Shown piece after piece: positions 27,827-36,446 of a stretch of 55,788 bases of DNA (positions are counted from its first letter, which is position 1; every line of letters starts with the position of its first letter). The notes beneath the pieces were generated by a model that saw nothing but the letters and a program-made list of their open reading frames with translations, was not told where the DNA came from and made no database searches. Origin of the DNA: Phyllobacteriaceae bacterium UBA1940 (GTDB lineage Bacteria; Pseudomonadota; Alphaproteobacteria; Rhizobiales; Rhizobiaceae); the NCBI GenBank assembly GCA_002336975.1, contig DDFA01000021.1:1-55788 (forward strand), given 5' to 3'. Made by a program: the position numbers and the translations under genes.

Positions 27827-29452
27827 ATGCAGCTTGGACCCTCGGCCCATGTCGACACCTTCGCCCGCGACAATCTCCCGCCGGTCGAGCTGCAGCCGGT
27901 GTTCCTGCTGGGCGGGTTCAACTATCCCGACCATCTGAACGCCGCGGTCGAGCTGACCGACCGCATGGTGGAGCGCGGTTTCGGCGACAACACCGCGCTG
28001 ATCGGCAACGGTCGCCGCCGCACCTACAAGGAACTGTCGGACTGGACCAACAGGCTGGCGCATGCGCTGGTGGAGACCTATGGCGTCAAGCCGGGCAACC
28101 GGGTGCTGATCCGCTCCGCCAACAATCCGGCGATGGTCGCCTGCTGGCTGGCTGCAACCAAGGTCGGCGCGGTCGTCGTCAACACCATGCCGATGCTGCG
28201 CGCCGGCGAACTCAGTCAGATCGTCGACATCGCCCAGGTCGAATTCGCGCTGTGCGACACGCGCATCATGGACGAACTGACCACCTGCGCGAAGTCGAGC
28301 AAATATCTCAAGACCGTGATCGGTTTCGACGGCACCGCCAACCATGACGCCGAACTCGACCGCGCCGCGCTCGACAAGCCGGTGCGGTTCGAATCGGTCA
28401 GGACCGGCCGCGACGACGTGGCGCTGCTCGGCTTCACGTCGGGCACGACCGGCAAGCCGAAAGCAACGATGCATTTCCACCGCGACCTGCTGATCATCGC
28501 CGACGGCTATGCGCGCGAGGTGCTGGACGTGCAGCCTTCCGACGTGTTTGTCGGCTCGCCGCCGCTCGCCTTCACCTTCGGGTTGGGCGGGCTGGCGATC
28601 TTCCCGCTGCGCTTCGGCGCGGCGGCGACGCTGCTCGAACAGGCGACGCCGCCCAACATGATCGCCATCATCGAGACCTACAAGGCGACGATCTGCTTCA
28701 CCGCTCCGACCGCCTACCGCGCGATGATGACGGCGATGGACCAGGGGGCGGACCTGTCGTCGCTGCGCATTGCAGTGTCGGCCGGCGAGACATTGCCGGG
28801 ACCCGTGTTCGAGGACTGGGTGAAGAAGACCGGCAAACCGATGCTGGACGGCATCGGCTCCACCGAAATGCTGCATATCTTCATCACCAACCGGCTGGAC
28901 GACCTGGCCCCCGCCACCACCGGCCGGCCGGTCGGCGGTTATGTCGCGCAGGTTGTCGACGACGAGATGAAAGAGGCGCCGCGCGGCGCCCCGGGACACC
29001 TGGCCGTGCGCGGGCCGACCGGTTGCCGCTACCTGGCCGACGACCGCCAGAAGGTCTATGTCAGGGATGGCTGGAACATTACCGGCGACACCTTCATCCA
29101 AGACGAGGACGGCCGGTTCCATTTCGCCGCGCGATCCGACGACATGATCGTCTCGGCCGGCTACAACATCGCCGGGCCCGAGGTCGAGGCGGCGCTGCTG
29201 AAGCACGAGATGGTGCGCGAATGCGCGGTGATCGGCGCCGCCGATGCCGATCGCGGACAGATCGTCGAGGCGCATGTGGTGCTGTCGGACGGCGTGGCGG
29301 CGAGCGACCTGACCAGAAAGATCCTCCAGGATCACGTCAAGGCGACGATCGCGCCGTTCAAATATCCGCGCTCAATCAAATTCATCGACGCGCTGCCAAA
29401 AACGACGACGGGCAAGATCCAGCGCTTTCGCTTACGGGAGAGCCAGTCATGA
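27827..29452 (+). CDS. Benzoate/2-aminobenzoate-CoA ligase
   Basis: This 541-residue ANL-superfamily ligase activates an aromatic acid with ATP and CoA. The phosphate loop is [17 protein letters not shown], the A5-like motif is [11 protein letters not shown], then GWNITGDTF and the hinge [17 protein letters not shown]. The catalytic lysine is in [15 protein letters not shown] at the C-terminus. The N-terminal [18 protein letters not shown] and [12 protein letters not shown] blocks are typical of benzoate-CoA ligases. With the anthraniloyl-CoA monooxygenase in the same operon, 2-aminobenzoate is the likely substrate. The stop overlaps kynA by 4 bp. Confidence 0.92.
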   Translation: MQLGPSAHVDTFARDNLPPVELQPVFLLGGFNYPDHLNAAVELTDRMVERGFGDNTALIGNGRRRTYKELSDWTNRLAHALVETYGVKPGNRVLIRSANNPAMVACWLAATKVGAVVVNTMPMLRAGELSQIVDIAQVEFALCDTRIMDELTTCAKSSKYLKTVIGFDGTANHDAELDRAALDKPVRFESVRTGRDDVALLGFTSGTTGKPKATMHFHRDLLIIADGYAREVLDVQPSDVFVGSPPLAFTFGLGGLAIFPLRFGAAATLLEQATPPNMIAIIETYKATICFTAPTAYRAMMTAMDQGADLSSLRIAVSAGETLPGPVFEDWVKKTGKPMLDGIGSTEMLHIFITNRLDDLAPATTGRPVGGYVAQVVDDEMKEAPRGAPGHLAVRGPTGCRYLADDRQKVYVRDGWNITGDTFIQDEDGRFHFAARSDDMIVSAGYNIAGPEVEAALLKHEMVRECAVIGAADADRGQIVEAHVVLSDGVAASDLTRKILQDHVKATIAPFKYPRSIKFIDALPKTTTGKIQRFRLRESQS

Positions 29453-30285
29453 GCGGCAAGGAAACCACCACCAGGGACGGCGCGCTGACGGACTTTTCCG
29501 GCCGCATGTCCTATGGCGACTATCTCGGGCTCGACCAGGTGCTCGGCGCGCAGCACCCGCTGTCGCAGTCGCCGGACGAACTGCTGTTCATCATCCAGCA
29601 CCAGACGTCCGAACTGTGGATGAAGCTGGCGATCCACGAAATGCGCTCCGCGATGGCGGCGATCCACGGCGACCAGCCGCAGCCGGCCTTCAAGATGCTG
29701 ACGCGGGTTGCGCGCATCTTCGAGCAACTGACCGCCGCCTGGGACGTGCTGCGGACGATGACGCCATCGGAATACACCCGTTTCCGGGAATCACTCGGCC
29801 AGTCGTCGGGCTTCCAGTCGGCGCAGTACCGGGCGATCGAGTTTCTGGCCGGCAACCGCAACCTGGCGATGCTGCAGCCACACGCGCACAGGCCCGACAT
29901 CGTGGCGGGGCTCGAGGACATTCTCGCCAAGCCCAGCCTCTATGACGAGGCGATCATGCTCCTGGCGCGGCGCGGCTTCGACATCGGCGCCGACGCCAGC
30001 CGCACGGACTGGCGGCAGACGCGCAAGGAAAACCCGCAGGTGATGCGGGCCTGGGCCGAGGTTTATCGGGCGCCGGAACAGAACTGGGAGCTCTACGAAC
30101 TGGCCGAGAAGCTGGTCGATTTCGAAGACTACTTCCGCCGCTGGCGCTTCAACCATGTCACCACTGTCGAACGCATCATCGGACTGAAGCGCGGCACCGG
30201 CGGCACGGCGGGCGTATCCTACCTGCGGCGCATGTTGGAGGTGGAACTCTTCCCCGAACTGTGGAAAGTGAGAACGGAGCTTTGA
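29449..30285 (+). CDS. kynA: Tryptophan 2,3-dioxygenase
   Basis: This 278-residue heme dioxygenase opens the indole ring of L-tryptophan to N-formylkynurenine. Typical features are [20 protein letters not shown], the region [18 protein letters not shown] with the distal-side His, [19 protein letters not shown], and the proximal heme ligand His in [17 protein letters not shown]. The C-terminus [13 protein letters not shown] binds the substrate carboxylate. Length and motifs match bacterial TDO. It overlaps the CoA ligase gene and is followed 62 bp later by an ABC importer. The operon order suggests tryptophan is a source of anthranilate here. Confidence 0.95.
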   Translation: MSGKETTTRDGALTDFSGRMSYGDYLGLDQVLGAQHPLSQSPDELLFIIQHQTSELWMKLAIHEMRSAMAAIHGDQPQPAFKMLTRVARIFEQLTAAWDVLRTMTPSEYTRFRESLGQSSGFQSAQYRAIEFLAGNRNLAMLQPHAHRPDIVAGLEDILAKPSLYDEAIMLLARRGFDIGADASRTDWRQTRKENPQVMRAWAEVYRAPEQNWELYELAEKLVDFEDYFRRWRFNHVTTVERIIGLKRGTGGTAGVSYLRRMLEVELFPELWKVRTEL

Positions 30286-30347
30286 AGCCTAAGGTTGCCG
30301 CAAAGCTGCTGCCGCAGAAAAGCCAGAACAAGAATGGGAGAAACGAC

Positions 30348-31496
30348 ATGAAAAAACTGATTGCAACAGCAGCCCTTGCGCTGTCGATCGGCGTCTCGGG
30401 CGCCGCGCTCGCCGAGCCGTTGAAGATCGGCATGATCACCACGCTTTCCGGCGGCGGCGCCGGCCTCGGAGTCGACGCGCGCGACGGCTTCGACCTGGCG
30501 CTGAAGCTCGCCGGCGACAAGGCCAAGGACATCACCGTCGTCACCGAAGACGACGCGATGAAGCCGGAACTGGCGGTGCAGATCGCCGACAAGATGATCC
30601 AGTCGGACCAGGTCGACGTGCTGACGGGCATCATCTGGTCGAACCTCGCCATGGCGGTGGTGCCGAACGCGGTCGCCCAGGGCAAGTTCTACCTGTCGGT
30701 GAACGCAGGCCCCTCGCCGCTGGCCGGCGAAAAGTGCAACGAGAACTATTTCAACGTCGCCTACCAGAACGACAATTTCCACGAAGCGGCCGGCCAGTAC
30801 GCGCAGACCCAGGGCATCAAGAAGATGTTCATCATGGCCCCGAACTATCCGGCCGGCACCGACTCGCTGAACGGCTTCAAGCGGTTCTACAAGGGCGAGC
30901 TGGTCGGCGAGGTCTACACCAAGCTCGGCCAGACGGACTACGCCGCCGAAATCGCTCAGATCCGCGCCTCGGGCGCAGACTCGGTGTTCTTCTTCCTGCC
31001 CGGCGGCATGGGCATCTCCTTCGTCAAGCAATACGCCCAGTCCGGCGTCGGCATCCCGCTGATCGGCCCCGGCTTCTCGTTCTCGCAGGACGTCCTCGCC
31101 GCCATCGGCGATGCGGCGCTGGGCGCGAAGAACACCGCCTCGTGGTCGCACGACCTCGACAATGCGGCCAACAAGACGTTCGTGGAGGAATTCAAGAAGG
31201 CCTACAACCGGCTGCCCTCCGTCTATGCGGCGCAGGCCTACGACACCGCTAACCTGCTGATCTCGGCCAACGCCAAGGCCAGCGTCAAGGACGCCGCGGC
31301 GTTCCGCGCGGCGCTGAAGGCGGCGGACTTCGCGACGGTGCGCGGCAAGTTCAAGTTCAACACCAACAACCATCCGATCCAGGACCTCTACGTGCGCGAG
31401 GTCGTCAAGGAAGGCGACGTGCTGACCAACAAGATCGTGGCCACCGCCTTCACCGACCATGCCGACGCCTATGCGGCGAAGTGCCCGCTGAAGTAG
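30348..31496 (+). CDS. Liv-type ABC transporter substrate-binding protein
   Basis: This 382-residue periplasmic protein has a signal peptide (MKKLIATAALALSIGVSGAALA). The mature fold begins EPLKIGMITTLSGGGAGLGVDARDGFDLALK, the usual start of branched-chain amino-acid and aromatic-acid binding proteins (Peripla_BP_6). Two cysteines (in GEKCNEN and at the C-terminal AKCPLK) could form a disulfide. The start ATG 30348 has GGGAG. Members of this family bind aromatic acids as well as Leu/Ile/Val. In this operon tryptophan, kynurenine or anthranilate is the probable ligand. A palindromic repeat separates it from the permease genes. Confidence 0.9.
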   Translation: MKKLIATAALALSIGVSGAALAEPLKIGMITTLSGGGAGLGVDARDGFDLALKLAGDKAKDITVVTEDDAMKPELAVQIADKMIQSDQVDVLTGIIWSNLAMAVVPNAVAQGKFYLSVNAGPSPLAGEKCNENYFNVAYQNDNFHEAAGQYAQTQGIKKMFIMAPNYPAGTDSLNGFKRFYKGELVGEVYTKLGQTDYAAEIAQIRASGADSVFFFLPGGMGISFVKQYAQSGVGIPLIGPGFSFSQDVLAAIGDAALGAKNTASWSHDLDNAANKTFVEEFKKAYNRLPSVYAAQAYDTANLLISANAKASVKDAAAFRAALKAADFATVRGKFKFNTNNHPIQDLYVREVVKEGDVLTNKIVATAFTDHADAYAAKCPLK

Positions 31497-31509
31497 GGGC
31501 GGCACACTC

Positions 31510-31644
31510 CTCATCCGGCCTCGCTTCGTTCGGCCGAGACGCCGAACGAAGCGCACCCGTCCTTCGCTCCTCGCAAAGGGGCAAAGCCGGGCGTGGTTTC
31601 CCCTTCTCCTCCAGTGAAGAAGGTGATCGGCGGGGCCGGATGAG
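31510..31644. repeat. Palindromic repeat element between binding-protein and permease genes
   Basis: A 135-bp block is bounded by inverted ends CTCATCCGGCC (31510-31520) and GGCCGGATGAG (31634-31644). Inside it, 31522-31534 and 31541-31553 form a perfect 13-bp stem with a 6-nt loop. The CTCATCCGGCC/GGCCGGATGAG and CCTTCTCC style is like the short palindromic intergenic elements common in rhizobia. It lies within the operon, so it would fold in the mRNA after the binding-protein gene. No T-run follows the main stem. Confidence 0.75.
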
Positions 31645-31652
31645 AGATTCAC

Positions 31653-32591
31653 TTGCAGAGACGATCGACCTTGCAAACCGCGCTCATCATCGAACAATTG
31701 CTCAACGGACTTCAGTTCGGCGTCATGCTGTTCCTGATGGCCGCCGGGCTGACCCTGATCTTCGGCGTCATGGGCCTGATCAATCTCGCCCACGGCTCGC
31801 TCTACATGACCGGCGCGTTCGCCTGCGCGGCGGTGGCGGCGTGGAGCGGATCGTTCTGGCTCGGCCTCGCCGCCAGCCTGGTCGCCGCCGCCGGGGCCGG
31901 CGCGATCGTCGAGATCACCGTCATCCGCCGGCTCTATGACCGCGACCATCTCGATCAGGTGCTGGCGACATTCGCGCTGATCCTGATCTTTTCCGAAGGC
32001 GCGCGCTGGCTGTTCGGCTCGTTTCCGCTTTATCTGGACATTCCGCCCCAGCTGGCGGGCGCGGTGCAACTGCCGGGCGGCGTCAGCTATCCGCTCTACC
32101 GGCTTGCTATCATCGCGGTCGGCCTCGCGGTCGCGGGAGGGCTTTTCCTGCTGATCTCGCGCACCCGGCTGGGCATGAGGATACGCGCCGGCGAAAGCGA
32201 CCGGGAGATGATCAGCGCGCTCGGCGTCGACATCCACACGCTCTACACCGTCGTCTTCGCGCTGGGCGCGGCGCTTGCCGGCCTGGCCGGCGCGATGGTC
32301 GGCGCGCTGCAATCGGTGCAGGTGGGAATGGGCGAGCCGGTGCTGATCCTGGCGTTCGTGGTCATCGTCATCGGCGGCATCGGCTCGATCCGCGGCGCAT
32401 TCATCGGCGCCCTGCTGGTCGGCGTGGTCGACACGATGGGCCGCATCCTGTTGCCGCAGGCGCTTGCCGCAATCATCGACCCGGCGCAGGCGGCCAGCAT
32501 CGGCGCGGCGATCGCCTCGATGCTGATCTACATCGTCATGGCGCTGATCCTGGCCCTGCGTCCGCGCGGCCTGTTTGCGGCGGGCGGCTGA
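31653..32591 (+). CDS. ABC transporter permease, LivH type
   Basis: This roughly 312-residue, strongly hydrophobic permease has the LivH signature IIEQLLNGLQFGVMLFLMAAGLTLIFGVMGLINLAHGSLYMTG. The coupling region is ISRTRLGMRIRAGESDREMISALGVD, followed by GIGSIRGAFIGALLVG. No ATG is near the start: TTG 31653 and TTG 31671 are both possible. TTG 31671 gives MQTALIIEQLL, closer to the usual family start. The gene follows the repeat element by 8 bp. It shares one base with livM. Confidence 0.92.
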   Translation: MQRRSTLQTALIIEQLLNGLQFGVMLFLMAAGLTLIFGVMGLINLAHGSLYMTGAFACAAVAAWSGSFWLGLAASLVAAAGAGAIVEITVIRRLYDRDHLDQVLATFALILIFSEGARWLFGSFPLYLDIPPQLAGAVQLPGGVSYPLYRLAIIAVGLAVAGGLFLLISRTRLGMRIRAGESDREMISALGVDIHTLYTVVFALGAALAGLAGAMVGALQSVQVGMGEPVLILAFVVIVIGGIGSIRGAFIGALLVGVVDTMGRILLPQALAAIIDPAQAASIGAAIASMLIYIVMALILALRPRGLFAAGG

Positions 32592-33559
32592 TGACCCGCG
32601 AGACGATCTTTTCGGCCATTCTGCTGCTGGCGCTCTTGGCGCTGCCCTTCGCCGCGCAGGCGATCGGCAATCCGTTCTATGTGACGCTCGCGACACGCAT
32701 GGCGATCCTGGCGCTCGCCGCGGTCGGGCTCAACATCGCGCTTGGCCTCGGCGGCCTGGTGTCGTTCGGCCATGCGGCGTTCTTCGGCATCGGCGGCTAT
32801 GCGGCGGGCATCATCGCGTCGCACGCCATGAATGGCGAGCCGGTGCTCGGCATGATGCTGCCGGGCTCGATGCCCGTCGCCTGGCTGCTGGCGGCGGCCG
32901 CCGCCGGGCTGGTGGCGCTGACCACCGGCGCGATCAGCCTGCGCACATCGGGCGTCTATTTCATCATGATCACGCTCGCCTTCGCCCAGATGGTCTACTA
33001 TTTCGCCATCTCCTGGCCAGCCTATGGCGGCGAGGACGGATTGTCGATCGCGTTGCGCAACTCCTTTCCCGGCGCCAACACGGCGCGGCCGCTCGACCTG
33101 TTCCTGATCTGCTACGGCGTGCTGGTGGTGGCGTTGCTGGCGTTCTGGCGGATCAGCGTTTCAAGGTTCGGCGCAGCGCTGCAGGCAGCGCGCCAGAACG
33201 AAATCCGCGTCGCCGCAGTGGGCATCGAACCGTTCCCGATCCGTCTCGCCGCCTTCGTCGTCTCGGCGATGATCACCGCGGTGGCGGGCGCGCTGTTCGC
33301 CGAGCTGACCCGTTACGTCAGCCCGTCGATGCTGGCCTGGCCGATGTCGGGCGAACTGATCGTGCTGGTCATTCTGGGCGGCGTCGGGCGGCTGGCGGGA
33401 CCTGTCGCCGGCGCGATGGCGTTCGTGATGCTCGAATACTGGCTGGGCGGACTGACCGAACGCTGGCAGTTCTTCCTCGGGCTGATCCTGCTTGGCGTGG
33501 TGCTGTTCGCGCGCGGTGGCATACTGGGCCTCGTCGCGGGAAAGGCCCGCCATGGCTGA
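32591..33559 (+). CDS. ABC transporter permease, LivM type
   Basis: This 322-residue polytopic permease has the LivM block LAAVGLNIALGLGGLVSFGHAAFFGIGGYAAGI. The cytoplasmic coupling segment is ISVSRFGAALQAARQNEIRVAAVGIEPFPIRLAAFVVSA, followed by GGVGRLAGPVAGAMAFVMLEY. It pairs with the LivH-type protein to form the membrane channel. Its ATG overlaps the livH stop by one base, and its 3' end overlaps the ATPase gene start by 8 bp. This shows tightly coupled translation of the importer. Confidence 0.93.
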   Translation: MTRETIFSAILLLALLALPFAAQAIGNPFYVTLATRMAILALAAVGLNIALGLGGLVSFGHAAFFGIGGYAAGIIASHAMNGEPVLGMMLPGSMPVAWLLAAAAAGLVALTTGAISLRTSGVYFIMITLAFAQMVYYFAISWPAYGGEDGLSIALRNSFPGANTARPLDLFLICYGVLVVALLAFWRISVSRFGAALQAARQNEIRVAAVGIEPFPIRLAAFVVSAMITAVAGALFAELTRYVSPSMLAWPMSGELIVLVILGGVGRLAGPVAGAMAFVMLEYWLGGLTERWQFFLGLILLGVVLFARGGILGLVAGKARHG

Positions 33560-34301
33560 GCCGGTCCTCGACATCCGCAACCTGTCGAAATCGTTCGGCG
33601 CGCTGAAGGCGACCGACAATGTCAGCCTCGACCTGCGCCCGGGCGAGATCCACGCCCTGATCGGGCCGAACGGCGCGGGCAAGACGACGCTGATCCACCA
33701 GATATCCGGCGCGATCAGGCCGGACGCCGGCTCGATCTCGTTTCTGGGGCGGGACATGCTGCCGCTCGGCATGGCGGCGCGGGCCAGGCTCGGGCTCGGC
33801 CGCACCTTCCAGATTTCGTCGCTGATCCCGGAATTCTCGGCGCTGCGCAATGTGATGCTGGCGGTGCAGGCGCAGCAGGGCTCCAGCATGGGGGCGCTCG
33901 CCAATGTAATGGCCGACGCCAGCCTGACCGGACCGGCGCATGAGGCGCTGGCGCAGGTGGGACTGCAGGAGCGTTCCGGCGTGGCGGCGGCCGAACTGTC
34001 GCATGGCGAGCGGCGACAGCTGGAAATCGCCATCGCCCTGGCGCTCGGCGCCAAGGCGTTCCTGCTCGACGAGCCGATGGCGGGCATGGACCCGGAAGGG
34101 GCGAAGCGGCTCACCGGCTTCCTGGCGAAGCTGCGCGAGGAAGCGCCGATCCTGCTGATCGAACACGACATGGACGCGGTGTTCGCGCTGGCCGACCGGA
34201 TATCGGTGCTGGTCTACGGCCAGGTGATCGCCACCGGAACGGTGGCGGAAATCCGGAGCAACCCGCAGGTGCGCGAAGCCTATCTGGGAGACGACGCATG
34301 A
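33552..34301 (+). CDS. ABC transporter ATP-binding protein, LivG type
   Basis: This 249-residue ATPase has Walker A GPNGAGKTT near residue 38, a Q-loop in GRTFQISSLIPEFSAL, signature LSHGERRQLEIA, Walker B AFLLDEPMAGMD and switch His in LIEHDMDAVF. The longer second domain segment is typical of LivG. The signature reads LSHGE rather than LSGGQ, which is normal for LivG. ATG 33552 lies 8 bp inside livM and the stop overlaps livF by 4 bp. It powers the importer as a heterodimer with the LivF-type protein. Confidence 0.95.
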   Translation: MAEPVLDIRNLSKSFGALKATDNVSLDLRPGEIHALIGPNGAGKTTLIHQISGAIRPDAGSISFLGRDMLPLGMAARARLGLGRTFQISSLIPEFSALRNVMLAVQAQQGSSMGALANVMADASLTGPAHEALAQVGLQERSGVAAAELSHGERRQLEIAIALALGAKAFLLDEPMAGMDPEGAKRLTGFLAKLREEAPILLIEHDMDAVFALADRISVLVYGQVIATGTVAEIRSNPQVREAYLGDDA

Positions 34302-34984
34302 GCCTGCTGTCGGTCTCGGGGATCCAGAGCTGGTACGGGATGAGCCAGGCGCTGTTCGGGGTCGATCTCGACATCGCCGAGGGAGAGGTGGTGGCGCTGA
34401 TGGGGCGCAACGGCATGGGCAAGACGACGACGATCCGCGCCGTCTGCGGCCTCACCCCCGCCCGCGCCGGCGCGATCGTGCTCGCCGGCGACGACATCAC
34501 CCGGCGCGAACCGTTCCACATCGCGCGCGCCGGCATCGGCCTCGTGCCGGAAGGCCGGCGCTGCTTCCGCAACCTGACGGTGGCGGAAAACCTGCTGGCC
34601 GCGGCACGGCCCGGCAAGTGGACGATGGCGCGGGTGGTTGAACTGTTCCCGCGCCTGGGCGAACGGATGGAGCAGGGCGCGTCGACGCTGTCGGGCGGCG
34701 AGCAGCAGATGCTGGCGGTCGGCCGCGCGCTGATGACCAATCCGCGCCTGCTGATCCTGGACGAGGCGACCGAGGGGCTGGCGCCGGTGATCCGCAAGGA
34801 TATCTGGCGCGCCATCCGCACGCTCAAGGACGAGGGGCAATCGATCCTCGTCGTCGACAAGACGATGGCGGAGCTGATGCCGGTGGCCGACCGCTGCTTC
34901 CTGCTCGAGAAGGGCCAGACGGTGTGGTCGGGGCGGCCGGCCGACCTGACCGATGAACTGCAAGACCGCTATCTGGGCGTGTGA
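34298..34984 (+). CDS. ABC transporter ATP-binding protein, LivF type
   Basis: This 228-residue ATPase has Walker A MGRNGMGKTTTI, a Q/Pro-loop region in GIGLVPEGRRCFRNLTV (hallmark of LivF), signature LSGGEQQMLAVGRALM, Walker B LLILDEATEGLAP and LVVDKTMAELM, where the usual H-loop His is replaced by Lys (LIVDK/LVVDK is common in LivF). It completes the five-gene importer. The RidA-family gene follows 27 bp downstream on the same strand with its own ribosome site, so it is probably in the same transcript. Confidence 0.95.
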   Translation: MSLLSVSGIQSWYGMSQALFGVDLDIAEGEVVALMGRNGMGKTTTIRAVCGLTPARAGAIVLAGDDITRREPFHIARAGIGLVPEGRRCFRNLTVAENLLAAARPGKWTMARVVELFPRLGERMEQGASTLSGGEQQMLAVGRALMTNPRLLILDEATEGLAPVIRKDIWRAIRTLKDEGQSILVVDKTMAELMPVADRCFLLEKGQTVWSGRPADLTDELQDRYLGV

Positions 34985-35011
34985 GCCCGACGCGCGACCT
35001 GGGAGACTGTG

Positions 35012-35407
35012 ATGAGCGATCTCGAAATGCTGAACCCGTCCAACTGGAAGCCGGCCAAGGGCTACGCCAACGGGGTGCTGGCCTCCGGGCAGGTGGCGTT
35101 CCTTGGCGGCCATATCGGCTGGAACGGCGACCAGGTGTTCGAGACCGACGATTTCGTCGGCCAGGTCAGGCAGGCGCTGGAGAACATCCGCGAGGTGCTG
35201 GCGGTGGCGGGCGCGTCGACCGACCGGATCGTCAGGATGACCTGGTTCATCACCGACAAGAGAGAATATCTGTCGCGCCTGCCCGAGGTCGGCCAGGCCT
35301 ACCGGTCGGTGATGGGCAAGCATTTCCCGGCGATGACGATGGTGCAGGTGGCGGCGCTGATCGAGGACCGCGCCAAGGTCGAGATCGAGGCGACCGCGGT
35401 GCTTTAA
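35012..35407 (+). CDS. RidA/YjgF-family protein, possible enamine hydrolase
   Basis: This 131-residue member of the RidA superfamily forms trimers with active sites between subunits. Recognisable parts are WKPAKGYANGVLASGQVAFLGGHIGWN, FVGQVRQALENIREVLAVAGAS and VRMTWFITDKREYLSRLPEVGQAYR. The C-terminal EDRAKVEIEATAVL carries the conserved E-x-E. In true RidA an arginine near residue 105 binds the carboxylate; here the corresponding region reads VQVAALIEDRAKVEIE, so the Arg position is shifted or absent. The GGGAG site fits ATG 35012. In an anthranilate operon it could hydrolyse the enamine formed after ring reduction; that is inference. Confidence 0.85.
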   Translation: MSDLEMLNPSNWKPAKGYANGVLASGQVAFLGGHIGWNGDQVFETDDFVGQVRQALENIREVLAVAGASTDRIVRMTWFITDKREYLSRLPEVGQAYRSVMGKHFPAMTMVQVAALIEDRAKVEIEATAVL

Positions 35408-35478
35408 CGCGCGTGTTGGCCCAAGCATTTCAGGCTGCATGGTCTTGATCGCCGCGGCGGCGGCTGAAAAGGAACATC

Positions 35479-36375
35479 ATGGCCCCGCAACCGTCGATCA
35501 CCAAAGCCGCATTGTGGATGGGCGTGTGGCTCACCCTGTTGCTCACCATGACGGTGGCCGGGCGCGAGGCGACGCGCGAACTCGACGTGTTCCAGATCAT
35601 GGAGATGCGGGCGATCATCGGCATCTTCCTGCTGGCGCCGCTGATCCACATGGCCGGCGGCGTCAAGACGCTGCGCACGAACGTGTTCGCGCTGCATGTC
35701 GGCCGCAACATCGTGCACTACGCCGCCCAGTTCGCCTGGTTCGTGGCGCTGACGATGATCCCGCTGGCGCAACTGATCTCGATCGAGTTCACCATGCCGA
35801 TCTGGACGGCGATCCTCGCCGCCTTATTCCTCGGCGAAAAGATCGGCCCGTGGAAGCTGATGTCGATCATATTCGGGGTGATCGGAGTGGCGATCATCGT
35901 TCGTCCCGGGATCGGCGACATCGACCAGGGCCAGTTCATCGCGCTGGCCGCGTCCGTCGGCTTCGCCATATCGGTGATCATGATCAAGGCGCTGACGCGC
36001 CATGACAGCGTGCTGACCATCATCTTCTGGATGCTGATCATCCAGTCGGCGCTCGGGCTGATCCCGGCGCTGCTGGCGTGGCGGTGGCCGTCGGCCGAGG
36101 TGTTGCCCTGGGTGTTCGTGATCGCGTTCTGCGGCACGTTTTCCCACTACAGCCAGGCGCGGGCGATGACCTATGCGGATGCGACCGTCGTCATCCCGAT
36201 GGATTTCCTGCGCGTGCCGCTGTCGGCCCTGCTCGGCTGGCTGCTCTACCAGGAGGCGCTCGACGCCTGGACGGTGGCGGGGGCGGTGCTGATCCTGTTC
36301 GGCAACACGCTTAACCTGCGCAAGGCGGGAACCGCGCGGATTGTGCCGGCGGACAAGGACCGGCCGCAGAGCTGA
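35479..36375 (+). CDS. EamA/DMT-superfamily transporter
   Basis: This 298-residue protein has ten hydrophobic helices in two EamA repeats, the usual drug/metabolite transporter topology. Repeat one includes REATRELDVFQIMEMRAIIG and FTMPIWTAILAALFLGEKIGPWK; repeat two includes YADATVVIPMDFLRVPLSALLGWLLYQE. Members of this superfamily export or import small metabolites. It lies 71 bp after the RidA gene and 71 bp before the uxaA-type gene, all on one strand. Its substrate could belong to either pathway or to neither. A good ribosome site (AAAAGGAA) precedes ATG 35479. Confidence 0.87.
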   Translation: MAPQPSITKAALWMGVWLTLLLTMTVAGREATRELDVFQIMEMRAIIGIFLLAPLIHMAGGVKTLRTNVFALHVGRNIVHYAAQFAWFVALTMIPLAQLISIEFTMPIWTAILAALFLGEKIGPWKLMSIIFGVIGVAIIVRPGIGDIDQGQFIALAASVGFAISVIMIKALTRHDSVLTIIFWMLIIQSALGLIPALLAWRWPSAEVLPWVFVIAFCGTFSHYSQARAMTYADATVVIPMDFLRVPLSALLGWLLYQEALDAWTVAGAVLILFGNTLNLRKAGTARIVPADKDRPQS

Positions 36376-36411
36376 GTTGAAAGGCCGGGCGCAAACCGGT
36401 ATCGTCAATCT

Positions 36412-36419
36412 ACCATACA
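36412..36419 (-). promoter_or_regulatory. Octamer shared with the uxaC operator, upstream of the uxaA-type gene
   Basis: ACCATACA on the + strand (TGTATGGT on the - strand) lies 28 bp before the uxaA-type ATG. The same octamer forms the left half of the palindrome upstream of uxaC (14859-14866). Here it is a half-site only; no perfect second arm is adjacent, though GGTA (36399-36402) faces it. Joint control by the GntR regulator is a hypothesis. Confidence 0.4.
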
Positions 36420-36446
36420 AGTTTGCCCAAGCTGAAAGACTCCGTC

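Noticed and set aside
30219..32696. 825-residue - strand open frame across the binding protein and livH genes
   Set aside because: It crosses two well supported + strand genes and the repeat element, has low-complexity Arg/Asp composition and no motif.
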